From an uncultured Marvinbryantia sp. (GTDB taxonomy: Bacteria > Bacillota > Clostridia > Lachnospirales > Lachnospiraceae), in NCBI GenBank assembly GCA_937915375.1, contig CALDMO010000018.1, positions 14,249 to 78,248 on the forward strand: DNA of 64,000 nucleotides, written 5' to 3'. The translations under genes were made by a program, and so were the position numbers. Positions 17,234-26,872 of this stretch are shown one piece after another. Under the pieces are notes generated by a model. It was not told where the DNA came from, made no database searches, and saw nothing but the letters and a program-made list of their open reading frames with translations. Each line of letters starts with the position of its first letter. Position 1 is the first letter of the stretch.

Positions 17234-19033
17234 ATGATAAAAAATTTTAATTATCGGCATGTGCTTCTGGGAGAAACACATTGGAGCCGCCAGCGGCAGG
17301 AATTGATTGAAACGTATCTGGCGATTCCGGACGGGGACTTGCTCCATTATTTCCGTGAATTGGCAGGAATCGAAGATAACTGTACCGGACTGGCAGGATG
17401 GTATGGAAATAATGCCTGTACATTTGGACAGAAGCTTGGCGCGTTTGCGAGGCTTTATCTGGTGACGGGAGACGAACGGCTGCGCAAAAAGGCGATTGTG
17501 CTGGCGGACGGCTGGGGAGAATGCGCAAAAGTCTCACAGGAAGTGATTGATGTAAACGGGACTTATGTCTATGATAAACTGATGGGCGGTTTTCTTGATA
17601 TGTATGAATATCTGAGATATGAACCGGCAAAAGAGTATATCCTTCAGTTGACGGAGAGCGCGATGAAACGCTTCCGTACCGGTATTGTACGTGATGGGCT
17701 GCAGAATGAAGCGATGGGTGGAGACATGATTGAATGGTATACACTTCCGGAAATGTTGTATCGCGCTTGGTTTCTGACAAAAGAACCGCTGTATCTGTCT
17801 TTTGCGAAGGAGTGGGATTATCCTTATTATTGGGAAAAGCTTTTGAAAAAGGATTTCGCGATCGGACCGCGTCATGCTTACAGTCATGTGAATGCTTTAT
17901 CAAGTGCGGCTATGGCGTATCTGGCAACCGGTGAAAAGTCTTATCTTGAGGCAATTCAGATTGCTTATGATGAGATTTTAACGCACCATACCTTTGCAAC
18001 CGGCGGTTACGGTCCGGCAGAGTGTCTTTTCGCGGATGAAGAAGGATATCTGGGAGATTCCCTGAAAGCAAATTGGGACAGGGATAAACGTCATAAAGAA
18101 TACCGCAATTTTGGGGATTCTATTGTATCGCGTGACGATAAGTGGGGAAGCTGTGAAGTATCCTGCTGCAGCTGGGCTGTTTTTAAAATATGTAATTACT
18201 TGCTGACGATCACCGGAGACGCAAAGTACGGAGATTGGGCGGAAAAGATGCTTTACAACGGATGTGGCGGACAGCCGCCGATTACTTCTGCGGGGAAGGT
18301 TATGTATTATGCTGACTATTTTGTCAACGGAGGCTTCAAGTCAGTGGAAGACGGCAGAATGCATGAAAATGGATGTAACTTTGAGTGGCAATGCTGTACC
18401 GGTACATTTCCGGAGGATGTGGCAGAATATTCGAATATGCTTTATTATCATGATGAAGGCGGTCTGTATATCAGCCAGTACCTAAATTCCTGTGTGGTGT
18501 TTGAAATTGAGAATGATGCGTTTTCTTTGGAAAACACCAGTTTCTATCCAAAGGAAAAACAGCTGCGTTTCCGATTGTGCGGAAAGAAATCGAGAGAATT
18601 TGAACTGCGTTTCCGCGTACCGTCTTGGGCAAACGGAAAGAATACGGTACAGATCAATGGTGAAAAAGTGGAGATAAAAGCAGAGCCCAATACCTGGCTG
18701 GTACTGAAAAGACAGTGGAAGGATATGGATACGATTACGATAGAATTTGAGTTTCCGCTGTATTTTAAACCGGTGGATCAGTATGCGCCGGATGTGGCAG
18801 CGCTTTGTTATGGCCCGCTTGTACTGGTCTGTGACAAGATGACGCTGTTTCAGGGAGATATGAAGCATCCGGAAAAGTGGATGGTACCGATTCAGAAAAA
18901 CGGATATTCTTTTGCGTTTCAGACAAAGCCGGGGCATGTGAAACCATTTGAGCATCAGACGAGGGAGTTTTATCCGTATTATGAAGTACCTCAGATGCAG
19001 TGGTATTATATGTATAATAGATTTAGCGAGTAA
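17234..19033 (+). CDS. GH127/GH146-type glycoside hydrolase (beta-L-arabinofuranosidase-like, DUF1680)
   Basis: A 599-aa protein without a signal peptide, so cytoplasmic, which should trim the imported oligosaccharide. It is an (alpha/alpha)6-barrel protein by family: HAYSHVN, ATGGYGPAE, FCxW-like repeats, and a Cys pair at 387-388 in QCCTGTFPED that matches the zinc-bound nucleophile pair of GH127. The other zinc ligands are expected as Glu-X-Cys; here the segment is CEVSCC (Glu308, Cys311, Cys312), one residue longer. A beta-sandwich tail with FRVPSWANG follows. Activity on beta-L-arabinofuranosides is the best guess, but the altered ligand spacing leaves the sugar open. The ribosome site is weak. 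Confidence 0.8.
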   Translation: MIKNFNYRHVLLGETHWSRQRQELIETYLAIPDGDLLHYFRELAGIEDNCTGLAGWYGNNACTFGQKLGAFARLYLVTGDERLRKKAIVLADGWGECAKVSQEVIDVNGTYVYDKLMGGFLDMYEYLRYEPAKEYILQLTESAMKRFRTGIVRDGLQNEAMGGDMIEWYTLPEMLYRAWFLTKEPLYLSFAKEWDYPYYWEKLLKKDFAIGPRHAYSHVNALSSAAMAYLATGEKSYLEAIQIAYDEILTHHTFATGGYGPAECLFADEEGYLGDSLKANWDRDKRHKEYRNFGDSIVSRDDKWGSCEVSCCSWAVFKICNYLLTITGDAKYGDWAEKMLYNGCGGQPPITSAGKVMYYADYFVNGGFKSVEDGRMHENGCNFEWQCCTGTFPEDVAEYSNMLYYHDEGGLYISQYLNSCVVFEIENDAFSLENTSFYPKEKQLRFRLCGKKSREFELRFRVPSWANGKNTVQINGEKVEIKAEPNTWLVLKRQWKDMDTITIEFEFPLYFKPVDQYAPDVAALCYGPLVLVCDKMTLFQGDMKHPEKWMVPIQKNGYSFAFQTKPGHVKPFEHQTREFYPYYEVPQMQWYYMYNRFSE

Positions 19034-19105
19034 TGTAAGGCGAATGTGCCGGCCGTTTTAAAACCAATATCAACAATTTTAAATACATACGGTGAAAATA
19101 AAAAT

Positions 19106-19158
19106 AGAACCGAGGCGAAAATTTTGAAAGGAAAAGATCCGCTGTCGGTTCTGTTTTT
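19106..19158 (+). terminator. Terminator of the sugar operon
   Basis: AGAACCGA (19106-19113) pairs with TCGGTTCT (19145-19152), with inner GCG/CGC pairs and a long A-rich loop, followed by GTTTTT. It lies 72 bases after the glycosidase stop. Confidence 0.65.
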
Positions 19159-19221
19159 ATGTGCGGATATTTAATGGAAATAAAATTACAAAAACATATT
19201 GACAATTAAAAGAAAAACGTG

Positions 19222-19480
19222 TAACAACGGTCGATGGGGTTCATCTTATAAAAATAGGCAAAAGTCAGTGCTGTTTCCTTTTGGAACATCAGGAACTGAT
19301 GAATTATCGGATGCCTATGATTTTATTACATTTCAGACAGGGACAAGGAAGTTGGAACGGTTCAAAAAAGAATAATTAATGAGACGTTTGCTGGAAGAAA
19401 AACGGTTTGAAGACGCGCAAAAAGTTGTTTCCAATCGAACTTATCGAGGGCGATTATATCGGAAATATAATATTAAGTAG
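19222..19480 (+). pseudogene. Remnant of an Rpn-family (PD-(D/E)XK transposase-like) gene
   Basis: No intact gene, but two coding scraps. The frame from about 19222 to 19376 encodes LLEHQELMNYRMPMILLHF, which resembles the Glu-X-Gln catalytic strand and the MPxR segment of Rpn recombination-promoting nucleases. From ATG 19379 to the TAG at 19480 a 33-aa piece reads MRRLLEEKRFEDAQKVVSNR and continues as a short helix ending RKYNIK, the usual C-terminal tail of the same family. The middle of the gene is missing. Similarity was judged by eye, so confidence is limited. The rest of the 19034-19567 interval shows only the operon terminator. Confidence 0.45.
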
Positions 19481-19567
19481 AGGTTATGGAAGGGGTATTG
19501 ACAGCGCCAGTAGAAAACTGCTATGGTGAGAAAAAGAATGCATTTCAGAAAAGGTGGGATAGATGAA

Positions 19568-20881
19568 ATGAGAACAGAAAAAGTCATTGGCATCGATATC
19601 GGCACAACCAGCATTTGTCTTGTGGGATATCGCATGACGGATAAAAAGACAGAGGAAGTACTGCAGGAAGTAAATACGTTTTTACCGGAAACATTTTTGC
19701 AGGATCCGCAGCAGATTTATATATGTGTGAAAAAGATGTTGGATGAACTGATTGACGGGATCGGCGGCGCAGATGTGATCGGTGTATCCAGCCAGATGCA
19801 CGGGATTGTTTATCTGGACGCAAACGGAACAGCGGTGACGCCATATTACACTTGGAAAACGGAGTACGGAAATGAGCCGTTTCAGGATTGTACTTATGCG
19901 AAATGGCTGTCCGGGCAGACTGGGTATGAAATGCATACCGGTTATGGAAGTGTGACTCATTTTTATCTGCAAAAAACAGGACAGATTCCAAAGAAAGCGG
20001 CTGCATTTGCTAATATCGGTGATTATATTGTCATGCGGCTGTGCGGATTGAGGACTCCAAAGATGCACCCGACGATTGCGGCGAGCATGGGTGGATTTGA
20101 TTTAAAAAATGGTATTTTTGATAAAGAAAAGCTGCAAAGGGCAGGAGTGAATACAGATTACTATCCGGAAGTGACCGAAAAAACACAGGCGGTCGGAAAA
20201 TACAGGGGAATACCGCTTGTCTGGGCACTGGGAGATAATCAGGCCAGTTTTTACGCGGCAGCCGGAGAGTCCGAAGAAAATTTGAGTATCAATGTCGGAA
20301 CAGGATCGCAGGTTTCCTTTTTTGACAGGACTTTGACAGAAATTCAGGCGGGAGAAATACGTCCGTTTACCAATCAGGGCTATTTGTATGTGCAGGCCTC
20401 GGTAAACGGCGGGAAGGTGTACGAACGATTGGCGGAATTTTTCCTAGAATCAGTGCGGCAGTTTACGGGAGTGGAATTGGATAAAACGGTGGTCTATCAG
20501 AAGATGGAGGAGATGGGGCTTGCAAAAACGGAAACAGATTTACAAATTTTTCCATATTTGTACGGCAGCAGGGCAGATCAGGACCGCTGCGGAGAAGTGA
20601 CAGGATTGACGGAAAAAAATTTTTATCCGTCAGATTTTATCCGCGCATTTATAGCCGGAATGGCAAAAGAATTGTATGATGCTTATCAGCAGTTTCCGGC
20701 AGAACTGCGGTGCAGAAAAAAAGTGATTGTTGCCAGCGGAAATGGAATTCGCAGGAATATTCTGATGCAGCAGGAAATAGAAAAAGTATTTGGATTGCCG
20801 GTGATTTTACGGCAGATTGAGGAAGAAGCCGCGGTAGGTGCAGCTGTGTGGGCATGGAAAGAGATCATAAATGGAAAGTAG
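19568..20881 (+). CDS. FGGY-family carbohydrate kinase, sedoheptulokinase-like
   Basis: A 437-aa cytoplasmic sugar kinase with two ASKHA domains. The N-terminal phosphate loop IGIDIGTTSICLVGY (residues about 6-20), the GVSSQMHGIVYLD block and the YTWKTEYG block resemble the sedoheptulokinase subgroup; the second domain starts near VWALGDNQASFYAA and has NVGTGSQVSF and VASGNGIRRN. An in-frame ATG exists at 19523, but the protein core starts at the ATG at 19568, preceded by GGTGG. It may phosphorylate the keto-sugar released from the glycosidase products; the substrate is not certain from sequence. Confidence 0.85.
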   Translation: MRTEKVIGIDIGTTSICLVGYRMTDKKTEEVLQEVNTFLPETFLQDPQQIYICVKKMLDELIDGIGGADVIGVSSQMHGIVYLDANGTAVTPYYTWKTEYGNEPFQDCTYAKWLSGQTGYEMHTGYGSVTHFYLQKTGQIPKKAAAFANIGDYIVMRLCGLRTPKMHPTIAASMGGFDLKNGIFDKEKLQRAGVNTDYYPEVTEKTQAVGKYRGIPLVWALGDNQASFYAAAGESEENLSINVGTGSQVSFFDRTLTEIQAGEIRPFTNQGYLYVQASVNGGKVYERLAEFFLESVRQFTGVELDKTVVYQKMEEMGLAKTETDLQIFPYLYGSRADQDRCGEVTGLTEKNFYPSDFIRAFIAGMAKELYDAYQQFPAELRCRKKVIVASGNGIRRNILMQQEIEKVFGLPVILRQIEEEAAVGAAVWAWKEIINGK

Positions 20882-20902
20882 GGTAAGGGAAAGGAGATAC
20901 GC

Positions 20903-21691
20903 ATGGAATTTCGGCCTTGTATTGATATACATAACGGAAAAGTAAAACAAATTGTCGGCGGCTCGTTAAAGGATGCCGGCAATCAGGCGCAGGAAAATTT
21001 TGTGGCACAGCAGGACGCGGCGTTTTACGCGGAGTTTTATAAAAAGGACGGCATCAGAGGCGGACATATCATTCTGCTCAATCCGGAAAGCTCTGATTAT
21101 TATGAGGAGACCAAACGGCAGGCGCTTCTGGCTCTGCAGACATATCCGGGCGCTTTGCAGGTAGGCGGCGGGATTCATGCGGAAAATGCGCGTTTCTGGC
21201 TGAATCATGGCGCTTCCCATGTGATCGTGACGAGTTATGTTTTTAAAGACGGCAGATTGAATTATGATAATCTGGAAAAGATTGCGGCAGCTGCCGGAAA
21301 AGAGCATCTGGTGCTGGATCTGAGCTGCCGTAAAAAGGATGAACGGTATTATATCGTCACAGATCGTTGGCAGAAATTTACCGAACTGGAATTATCGGCA
21401 AACGTACTGCGACAGCTTTCCGCGTATTGCGATGAATTTTTGGTTCATGCAGTGGATGTGGAAGGAAAGGCTTCCGGTATAGAAACGGAACTGGTGGAAT
21501 TGTTGGGCGAATTTTCTGAAATACCGGTCACCTATGCGGGAGGCGTCGGCAGCTTTGCAGATTTAGAAAAACTGCGTCGCTGCGGCCGAGGCAGGGTGAA
21601 TGTGACAGTCGGCAGCGCGCTGGATCTGTTCGGCGGCAGTATGAAATATGAGGAGGTATTGAAGTTCTGCCGGTCGGTAAATCAAGCTTAG
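20903..21691 (+). CDS. hisA: Eukaryote-type HisA (ProFAR isomerase)
   Basis: A 262-aa TIM-barrel isomerase converting ProFAR to PRFAR in histidine biosynthesis. The start MEFRPCIDIHNGKVKQIVGG and the catalytic Asp in CIDIHNG match the class seen in fungi and plants (His6) and in some Clostridia, which differs from the usual bacterial HisA start. The second half has the partner motif LVHAVDVEGKASGIE with the second catalytic Asp, then VTYAGGVGSFADLEKL and NVTVGSALDLFGG. AAAGGAG is upstream. It is 21 bases after the kinase gene, not in a his operon. The call is made from residues around both phosphate sites, and it is unlikely to be a HisF. Confidence 0.85.
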   Translation: MEFRPCIDIHNGKVKQIVGGSLKDAGNQAQENFVAQQDAAFYAEFYKKDGIRGGHIILLNPESSDYYEETKRQALLALQTYPGALQVGGGIHAENARFWLNHGASHVIVTSYVFKDGRLNYDNLEKIAAAAGKEHLVLDLSCRKKDERYYIVTDRWQKFTELELSANVLRQLSAYCDEFLVHAVDVEGKASGIETELVELLGEFSEIPVTYAGGVGSFADLEKLRRCGRGRVNVTVGSALDLFGGSMKYEEVLKFCRSVNQA

Positions 21692-21740
21692 CCGTGCATG
21701 GTTAAACTGTCTAAAAACTTGTGAAATTTTTATAAATAGA

Positions 21741-21769
21741 TTGATAAAATGCTGGATTTGTGGTACACT
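21741..21769 (+). promoter_or_regulatory. SigA-type promoter of hpf
   Basis: TTGATA (21741-21746), 17-base spacer, TACACT (21764-21769) with an extended TGG just before the -10. The hpf start lies 63 bases further on. Confidence 0.7.
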
Positions 21770-21831
21770 TTTTCTATGAAGAAACAGGAATTTTTGTTTC
21801 TTTGTAAGTATACAGCAAAGGAGTGGATTTC

Positions 21832-22362
21832 ATGAGATTTACGATCAGCGGAAAAAATATTGAGATTACAGAGGGGCTTCGCAACGCGATCACAGACAAG
21901 CTTGGCAAGCTGGAAAAGTACTTTACTCCTGATACAGAAGTGATTGTTACAATGAGCGTCGAGAAAGAACGGCAGAAAATAGAGGTTACGATTCCGGTCA
22001 AGGGAAATATTATTCGGTCCGAGCAGGTGAGCAACGATATGTATGTATCGATTGACCTGGTGGAGGAAGTGATCGAGCGTCAGCTTCGTAAATATAAGAC
22101 CAGACTGATTGCAAAGCATCAGGACGGCGGTAACTTCAGGCGTGAATTTATTGAAAAAGAGGAAACCGTAGAGCCGGAAGAGGTAAAGATTATCCGCACG
22201 AAGCATTTCGGAATCAAACCGATGTATCCGGAGGATGCCTGTGTACAGATGGAACTTTTGGGACATAACTTTTTTGTATTCTGCAATGCGGAAACGGAAG
22301 AGGTTAATGTGGTTTACAAGAGAAAAGGAAATACATACGGTTTGATTGAACCGGAATTTTAA
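21832..22362 (+). CDS. hpf: Ribosome hibernation promoting factor, long form
   Basis: Binds the 30S subunit and, through its C-terminal domain, pairs ribosomes into inactive 100S dimers. The 176-aa length is that of the long form: N-terminal S30AE domain with MRFTISGKNIEITEGLR, and a C-terminal domain from about residue 118 (IIRTKHFGIKPMYPEDACVQ, EEVNVVYKRKGNTYGLIEP). A GTG three codons earlier is in frame, but AAAGGAG at 21817-21822 is placed for ATG 21832. It has its own promoter and terminator, so it is monocistronic. No odd residues were seen. Confidence 0.95.
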   Translation: MRFTISGKNIEITEGLRNAITDKLGKLEKYFTPDTEVIVTMSVEKERQKIEVTIPVKGNIIRSEQVSNDMYVSIDLVEEVIERQLRKYKTRLIAKHQDGGNFRREFIEKEETVEPEEVKIIRTKHFGIKPMYPEDACVQMELLGHNFFVFCNAETEEVNVVYKRKGNTYGLIEPEF

Positions 22363-22384
22363 AATTCAGGTAAAAGAAAAGCAG

Positions 22385-22421
22385 CGCCCTTTGTCCGATG
22401 TCGGACAGAGGGCGTTTTTTT
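22385..22421 (+). terminator. Terminator after hpf
   Basis: CGCCCTTTGTCCGA (22385-22398) pairs with TCGGACAGAGGGCG (22401-22414), loop TG, then seven T. One mismatch in the stem; a strong intrinsic terminator. Confidence 0.9.
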
Positions 22422-22433
22422 AGAAAAAATTTA

Positions 22434-22462
22434 TTGAGTTTACCGCACAAAAATGATAAAAT
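22434..22462 (+). promoter_or_regulatory. SigA-type promoter of secA
   Basis: TTGAGT (22434-22439), 17-base spacer, TAAAAT (22457-22462). It lies just downstream of the hpf terminator and 90 bases before the secA ATG. Confidence 0.65.
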
Positions 22463-22551
22463 ACAAAATAGTATGTGTAACTGTCGGGAATCGGCGGATG
22501 CGGATATAAAAATGCGGATCGTATCAGGTCGGCAGATTATAGGAGTTTAGC

Positions 22552-25116
22552 ATGGGTATTTTATCGAAAGTATTTGGCACACACAGTGAGCGCGAACTGA
22601 AGCGTATCATGCCGCTGGTGGATAAAGTCGAGGCGCTGCGTCCGACTATGCAGGCATTGAGCGATGAGGAACTGCGCGGCAAAACAGAGGAATATAAAAA
22701 ACGTCTTGCAAACGGGGAAACGCTGGATGACCTTTTGCCGGAAGCGTATGCGACCGTGCGAGAGGCGGCAAAGCGTACGATCGGTCTGGAGCATTTCCGT
22801 GTACAGATCATCGGCGGTATCATTCTGCACCAAGGCCGTATTGCCGAGATGAAGACTGGTGAAGGTAAGACTCTTGTGGCTACCTTGCCGTCGTACTTAA
22901 ACGCCTTGACAGGAAAGGGTGTTCATATCGTTACGGTCAATGACTATCTGGCTAAACGTGACGCGGATGAGATGGGACAGGTTCATCGTTTTCTCGGTCT
23001 GTCCGTTGGCGTGGTTTTAAATGATATGTCAAACGACGAACGCCGTGAGATGTATAATTGTGATATTACCTATATCACAAACAACGAACTGGGCTTTGAT
23101 TATCTGCGTGACAATATGGTGATCTACAAAGAACAGCTGGTACAAAGAGACCTTAACTATGTTATTATCGACGAGGTTGACTCCGTTCTGATCGATGAGG
23201 CGCGTACACCGCTGATTATTTCAGGACAGAGCGGTAAATCCACAAAGCTGTATGAGGTGGCTGATATTTTTGCGCGTCAGCTGCAGCGCGGCGAGGCCAG
23301 CGGCGAGGTTACGAAGATGACTGCGCTGATGGGCGAAGAGATCACCGAGACAGGCGATTTTATTGTCAATGAAAAGGATAAAGTGGTTACTCTGACACAG
23401 GAGGGTATCGAAAAAGCGGAGAAGTTCTTCCAGATCCAGAATTATTCTGATGCGGAAAACCTGGAGATTCAGCACAATGTCGATCTGGCGCTGCGCGCGA
23501 ATTATCTGATGTTCCGTGATCAGGATTACGTGGTGAAGGACGATCAGGTTATGATCGTTGACGAATTTACCGGACGTATCATGCCGGGCAGACGTTATTC
23601 TGACGGTCTGCATCAGGCAATCGAGGCAAAAGAGCACGTAAAGGTGAAACGAGAGAGCAAGACGCTTGCGACGATCACTTTCCAGAATTTCTTTAACAAA
23701 TATACGAAGAAAGCCGGCATGACCGGTACGGCGCTTACAGAGGAGCAGGAGTTCCGTGATATCTATGGTATGGACGTTATCGAAATTCCGACCAATCGTC
23801 CGATTGCGCGTAAGGATCTGGATGATGCTGTTTATATGACGAAAAAAGAAAAGTATCGTGCTGTTATCGAGGAAATTGAAAGAGCGCACGAAAAAGGACA
23901 GCCGGTTCTGGTTGGTACGATCACGATCGATATTTCCGAACTGCTTTCCGGTATGCTGAAGAAAAAGGGGATTCCGCATAAAGTCCTGAATGCGAAGTTC
24001 CATGAGCTGGAGGCGGAAATCGTTGCCGATGCCGGTCAGCACGGCGCTGTTACGATCGCGACCAATATGGCCGGTCGTGGTACGGATATTAAACTGGATG
24101 ACACATCCAGAGCGGCGGGCGGTCTGAAGATCATTGGTACAGAACGTCACGAGTCCAGACGAATCGATAATCAGCTGCGCGGACGTTCCGGACGTCAGGG
24201 AGATCCGGGCGAATCCAGATTTTATATTTCTCTGGAGGATGATCTGATGCGTCTGTTCGGTTCCGATCGACTGATGGGAATCTTCCGTTCCCTGGGTGTT
24301 GCGGAAAACGAACAGATTGAACATAAAATGCTGTCCTCATCCATTCAAAAAGCACAGGAGAAGATCGAGGGCAACAACTATGCGATCCGTAAGAATCTGT
24401 TGGAGTATGACCAGGTAAACAACGAACAGCGTGAGATTATCTACAAAGAACGCCGCCGTGTTCTGGACGGAGAAAATATGCGCAGCTCTATCGAAAAAAT
24501 GATCCGGGATACCGTAGAACGTTATGTGGAACAGTGCGGTCAGGAAGAAGAGAGCGGCAATCTGGATTACAATGAATTAAATACACTGCTTTTGCCGATT
24601 ATTCCGTTCACACCGTTTACAGCGGATGATGTTAAGAATAAGAGTAAAAAAGAACTGATTGAAGAACTGCAGGAAAAGGCTGCTGCGCTCTATGATGAAA
24701 AAGAAAAAGAGTTCCCGTCTCCGGAAGAGATGCGTGAACTGGAGCGTGTGATCATTCTGAAGGTGATCGACCGTAAATGGATGGATCATATCGACGATAT
24801 GGATCAGCTTCGTCAGGGTATTGGTCTGCAGGCATATGGTCAGAAGGACCCGCTGGTAGAGTTTAAGATGAACGGCTATGAGATGTTTGATGAGATGACC
24901 AGAAATATCCAGTCTGATACCGTGCGTCTGATGTTCCATGTTCGTGTGGAAGAAAAAGTTGAGCGCGAGGAGGTTGCGAAAGTAACCGGTACGAATAAAG
25001 ACGAGAGTCTGGCGCGTGCGCCGAAAAAACGTGCGGAGGATAAGATTTATCCGAATGATCCGTGTCCGTGCGGCAGCGGCAAGAAGTATAAACAGTGCTG
25101 CGGCAGAAAAAAATAA
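22552..25116 (+). CDS. secA: Preprotein translocase ATPase SecA
   Basis: The 854-aa motor that drives unfolded preproteins through SecYEG. Walker A is [11 protein letters not shown] at residues about 100-110; the DEAD-like box is [15 protein letters not shown]; the second ATPase fold has NMAGRGTDI and [13 protein letters not shown]. The C-terminal SEC-C zinc site [14 protein letters not shown] is present just before the stop. TAGGAG is upstream of the ATG. Length is normal and all motifs are intact. It precedes prfB by 39 bases, the usual Firmicutes order, and probably shares its transcript. Confidence 0.97.
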   Translation: MGILSKVFGTHSERELKRIMPLVDKVEALRPTMQALSDEELRGKTEEYKKRLANGETLDDLLPEAYATVREAAKRTIGLEHFRVQIIGGIILHQGRIAEMKTGEGKTLVATLPSYLNALTGKGVHIVTVNDYLAKRDADEMGQVHRFLGLSVGVVLNDMSNDERREMYNCDITYITNNELGFDYLRDNMVIYKEQLVQRDLNYVIIDEVDSVLIDEARTPLIISGQSGKSTKLYEVADIFARQLQRGEASGEVTKMTALMGEEITETGDFIVNEKDKVVTLTQEGIEKAEKFFQIQNYSDAENLEIQHNVDLALRANYLMFRDQDYVVKDDQVMIVDEFTGRIMPGRRYSDGLHQAIEAKEHVKVKRESKTLATITFQNFFNKYTKKAGMTGTALTEEQEFRDIYGMDVIEIPTNRPIARKDLDDAVYMTKKEKYRAVIEEIERAHEKGQPVLVGTITIDISELLSGMLKKKGIPHKVLNAKFHELEAEIVADAGQHGAVTIATNMAGRGTDIKLDDTSRAAGGLKIIGTERHESRRIDNQLRGRSGRQGDPGESRFYISLEDDLMRLFGSDRLMGIFRSLGVAENEQIEHKMLSSSIQKAQEKIEGNNYAIRKNLLEYDQVNNEQREIIYKERRRVLDGENMRSSIEKMIRDTVERYVEQCGQEEESGNLDYNELNTLLLPIIPFTPFTADDVKNKSKKELIEELQEKAAALYDEKEKEFPSPEEMRELERVIILKVIDRKWMDHIDDMDQLRQGIGLQAYGQKDPLVEFKMNGYEMFDEMTRNIQSDTVRLMFHVRVEEKVEREEVAKVTGTNKDESLARAPKKRAEDKIYPNDPCPCGSGKKYKQCCGRKK

Positions 25117-25155
25117 AAAAGGTTTTAGCTGAAGTTTAAGAAAGAAGGTGACAGT

Positions 25156-26278
25156 GTGGTCGAATTAGATCAGTTCCGTTATACGCTCGGAACATATGAA
25201 AAACCATTGCTGGAAGTGAGGGATTCACTTTGACCTCGCTAACAAGCAGCAGAGGATCGAAGAATTAGAGCGCAGGATGGAGGAACCGGACTTTTGGGAC
25301 AATCCGGAAAGTTCACAGGAGTCCATGAAGCTGCTCAGTACCTTAAAAGAAGATGTAGCGACTTACAAGACGCTGCGCGATCAGTATGAAGAAATGGAGA
25401 CCCTGCTGGAGATGGCGGAGGAGGAAAATGATGCTTCTCTGATTCCGGAGATTCAGGGCATTCTTGATACTTTTATTGAGACCTATGAAAACATCCGTAT
25501 CAAAACTCTGCTTTCTGGTGAGTACGACAATGCGGATGCCATAGTTTCGCTGCATGCAGGTGCGGGCGGCACGGAATCCTGCGATTGGGCTGGAATGCTG
25601 TACCGTATGTTTACCCGCTGGGCAGATAAAAAAGGCTTTGAAGTGGAGGTACTTGATTATCTGGACGGTGACGAGGCGGGAATCAAGTCTGTCACCTTTG
25701 AGGTGCGAGGTGAAAACGCTTACGGATACCTGAAATCGGAAAAGGGCGTGCACCGTCTGGTGCGTATTTCACCGTTCAATGCGGCTGGAAAACGCCAGAC
25801 CTCTTTTGTGCAGTGCGATGTAATGCCGGATATTGAGGAAGACGTGGATGTGGATATCCGCGATGAAGATCTGCGTATTGATACGTACCGTTCCAGCGGT
25901 GCGGGAGGACAGCATATCAATAAAACGTCTTCCGCTATCCGTATCACGCATCTTCCGACGGGTATTGTGGTACAGTGTCAGAATGAACGTTCGCAGTTTC
26001 AGAATAAGGATAAGGCGATGCAGATGCTGAAAGCAAAATTGTATTTGCTGAAACAGCAGGAAAACGCGGAAAAAGTATCAGGCATCCGCGGAGAAAAGAA
26101 AGAAATGGGCTGGGGAAATCAGATCCGTTCTTACGTAATGCAGCCTTATACGATGGTAAAGGATCATCGCACCAATGCAGAAACAGGAAATGTAGACAGC
26201 GTTCTGGATGGTAATCTGGATCTGTTTATTAACGCATATCTGAAATGGATTGCGCTTGGTTCGGCAGAGGAGGAATAA
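25156..26278 (+). CDS. prfB: Peptide chain release factor 2, made by programmed +1 frameshift
   Basis: Recognises UGA and UAA stop codons and triggers peptide release. The reading frame opens at GTG 25156 (AAGGTG upstream), runs 25 codons (VELDQFRYTLGTYEKPLLEV...) and meets an in-frame TGA at 25231-25233 after CTT. The rest of the protein continues in the +1 frame (DLANKQQRIEELE) to 26278, giving about 373 aa. The shift is autoregulatory in nearly all RF2 genes: low RF2 lets the ribosome slip at CTTTGA. The GGQ catalytic motif GAGGQHIN and the codon-recognition domain are intact, so this is not a broken gene. Confidence 0.95.
25221..25234 (+). promoter_or_regulatory. prfB +1 frameshift site
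   Basis: A purine-rich AGGG at 25219-25222 acts as an internal Shine-Dalgarno-like signal a few bases before the slippery CTT TGA C (25228-25234). The peptidyl tRNA slips from CTT to TTT and GAC is read next. Confidence 0.85.
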
Positions 26279-26288
26279 ATTATTTTTG

Positions 26289-26319
26289 ATATCCCGACTT
26301 GCATTCAAGGTCGGGATAT
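26289..26319 (+). terminator. Hairpin after prfB
   Basis: ATATCCCGAC (26289-26298) pairs with GTCGGGATAT (26310-26319) around an 11-base loop. The following T-run (TTATTATCTT) is interrupted, so it may be only partly effective. Confidence 0.6.
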
Positions 26320-26396
26320 GTTATTATCTTCCCTGTGAAAACAAATGTTTTTGTGATACGCACAGGAAAAGAGTGCGTCCGGCGGAGGAGGAGAAT

Positions 26397-26840
26397 ATGG
26401 CAGCAAAAAGTCAGTATTATGTGGTGAAAGAAAAGGCAGTGCCGGAGGTACTACTGAAAGTGGTGGAGGCAAAACGACTTCTGGAGTCTGAGCGCGTGGA
26501 AACCGTGCAGGATGCCGCTGACGCGGTGGGGATCAGCCGGAGTTCTTTCTATAAATATAAAGACGATATTTTTCCGTTTCATGAAAATGCCAAGGGAAAA
26601 AATATTGCATTTGTGATGCAGATGGATGATGAACCGGGACTATTGTCGGATGTTTTGCAGGTAATTGCGGATTATCACGCGAATATTCTGACCATTCACC
26701 AGACAATTCCGATCAATGGAATTGCCTCATTGACCTTAAGTATTGACATCCTGCCGTCTACAGGTGACACGATGACAATGCTTTCCGATCTGGAAAGCTT
26801 AAACGGCATTCATTATCTGAAGATTCTTGGCAGAGAGTAG
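26397..26840 (+). CDS. ACT-domain protein (UPF0735/PheB type)
   Basis: A 147-aa regulator-like protein. The first 60 residues contain a short helix-turn-helix-like segment (TVQDAADAVGISRSSFYKYKDDIF); the rest is an ACT domain starting near residue 68 (IAFVMQMDDEPGLLSDVLQVIADYHANIL). ACT domains bind amino acids. Upstream in-frame codons exist from 26250, but GGAGGAGGAG sits directly before the ATG at 26397. It is 32 bases ahead of homoserine dehydrogenase, a common pairing in Firmicutes, so it probably senses an amino acid of the aspartate family or phenylalanine. The ligand is inference. Confidence 0.85.
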   Translation: MAAKSQYYVVKEKAVPEVLLKVVEAKRLLESERVETVQDAADAVGISRSSFYKYKDDIFPFHENAKGKNIAFVMQMDDEPGLLSDVLQVIADYHANILTIHQTIPINGIASLTLSIDILPSTGDTMTMLSDLESLNGIHYLKILGRE

Positions 26841-26872
26841 CGCTTCCAAAGAGGGAAGCTGAGGAGGAAATT

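Noticed and set aside
23221..24324. Minus-strand open frame of 367 codons inside secA
   Set aside because: Shadow of a clear secA; no motif.
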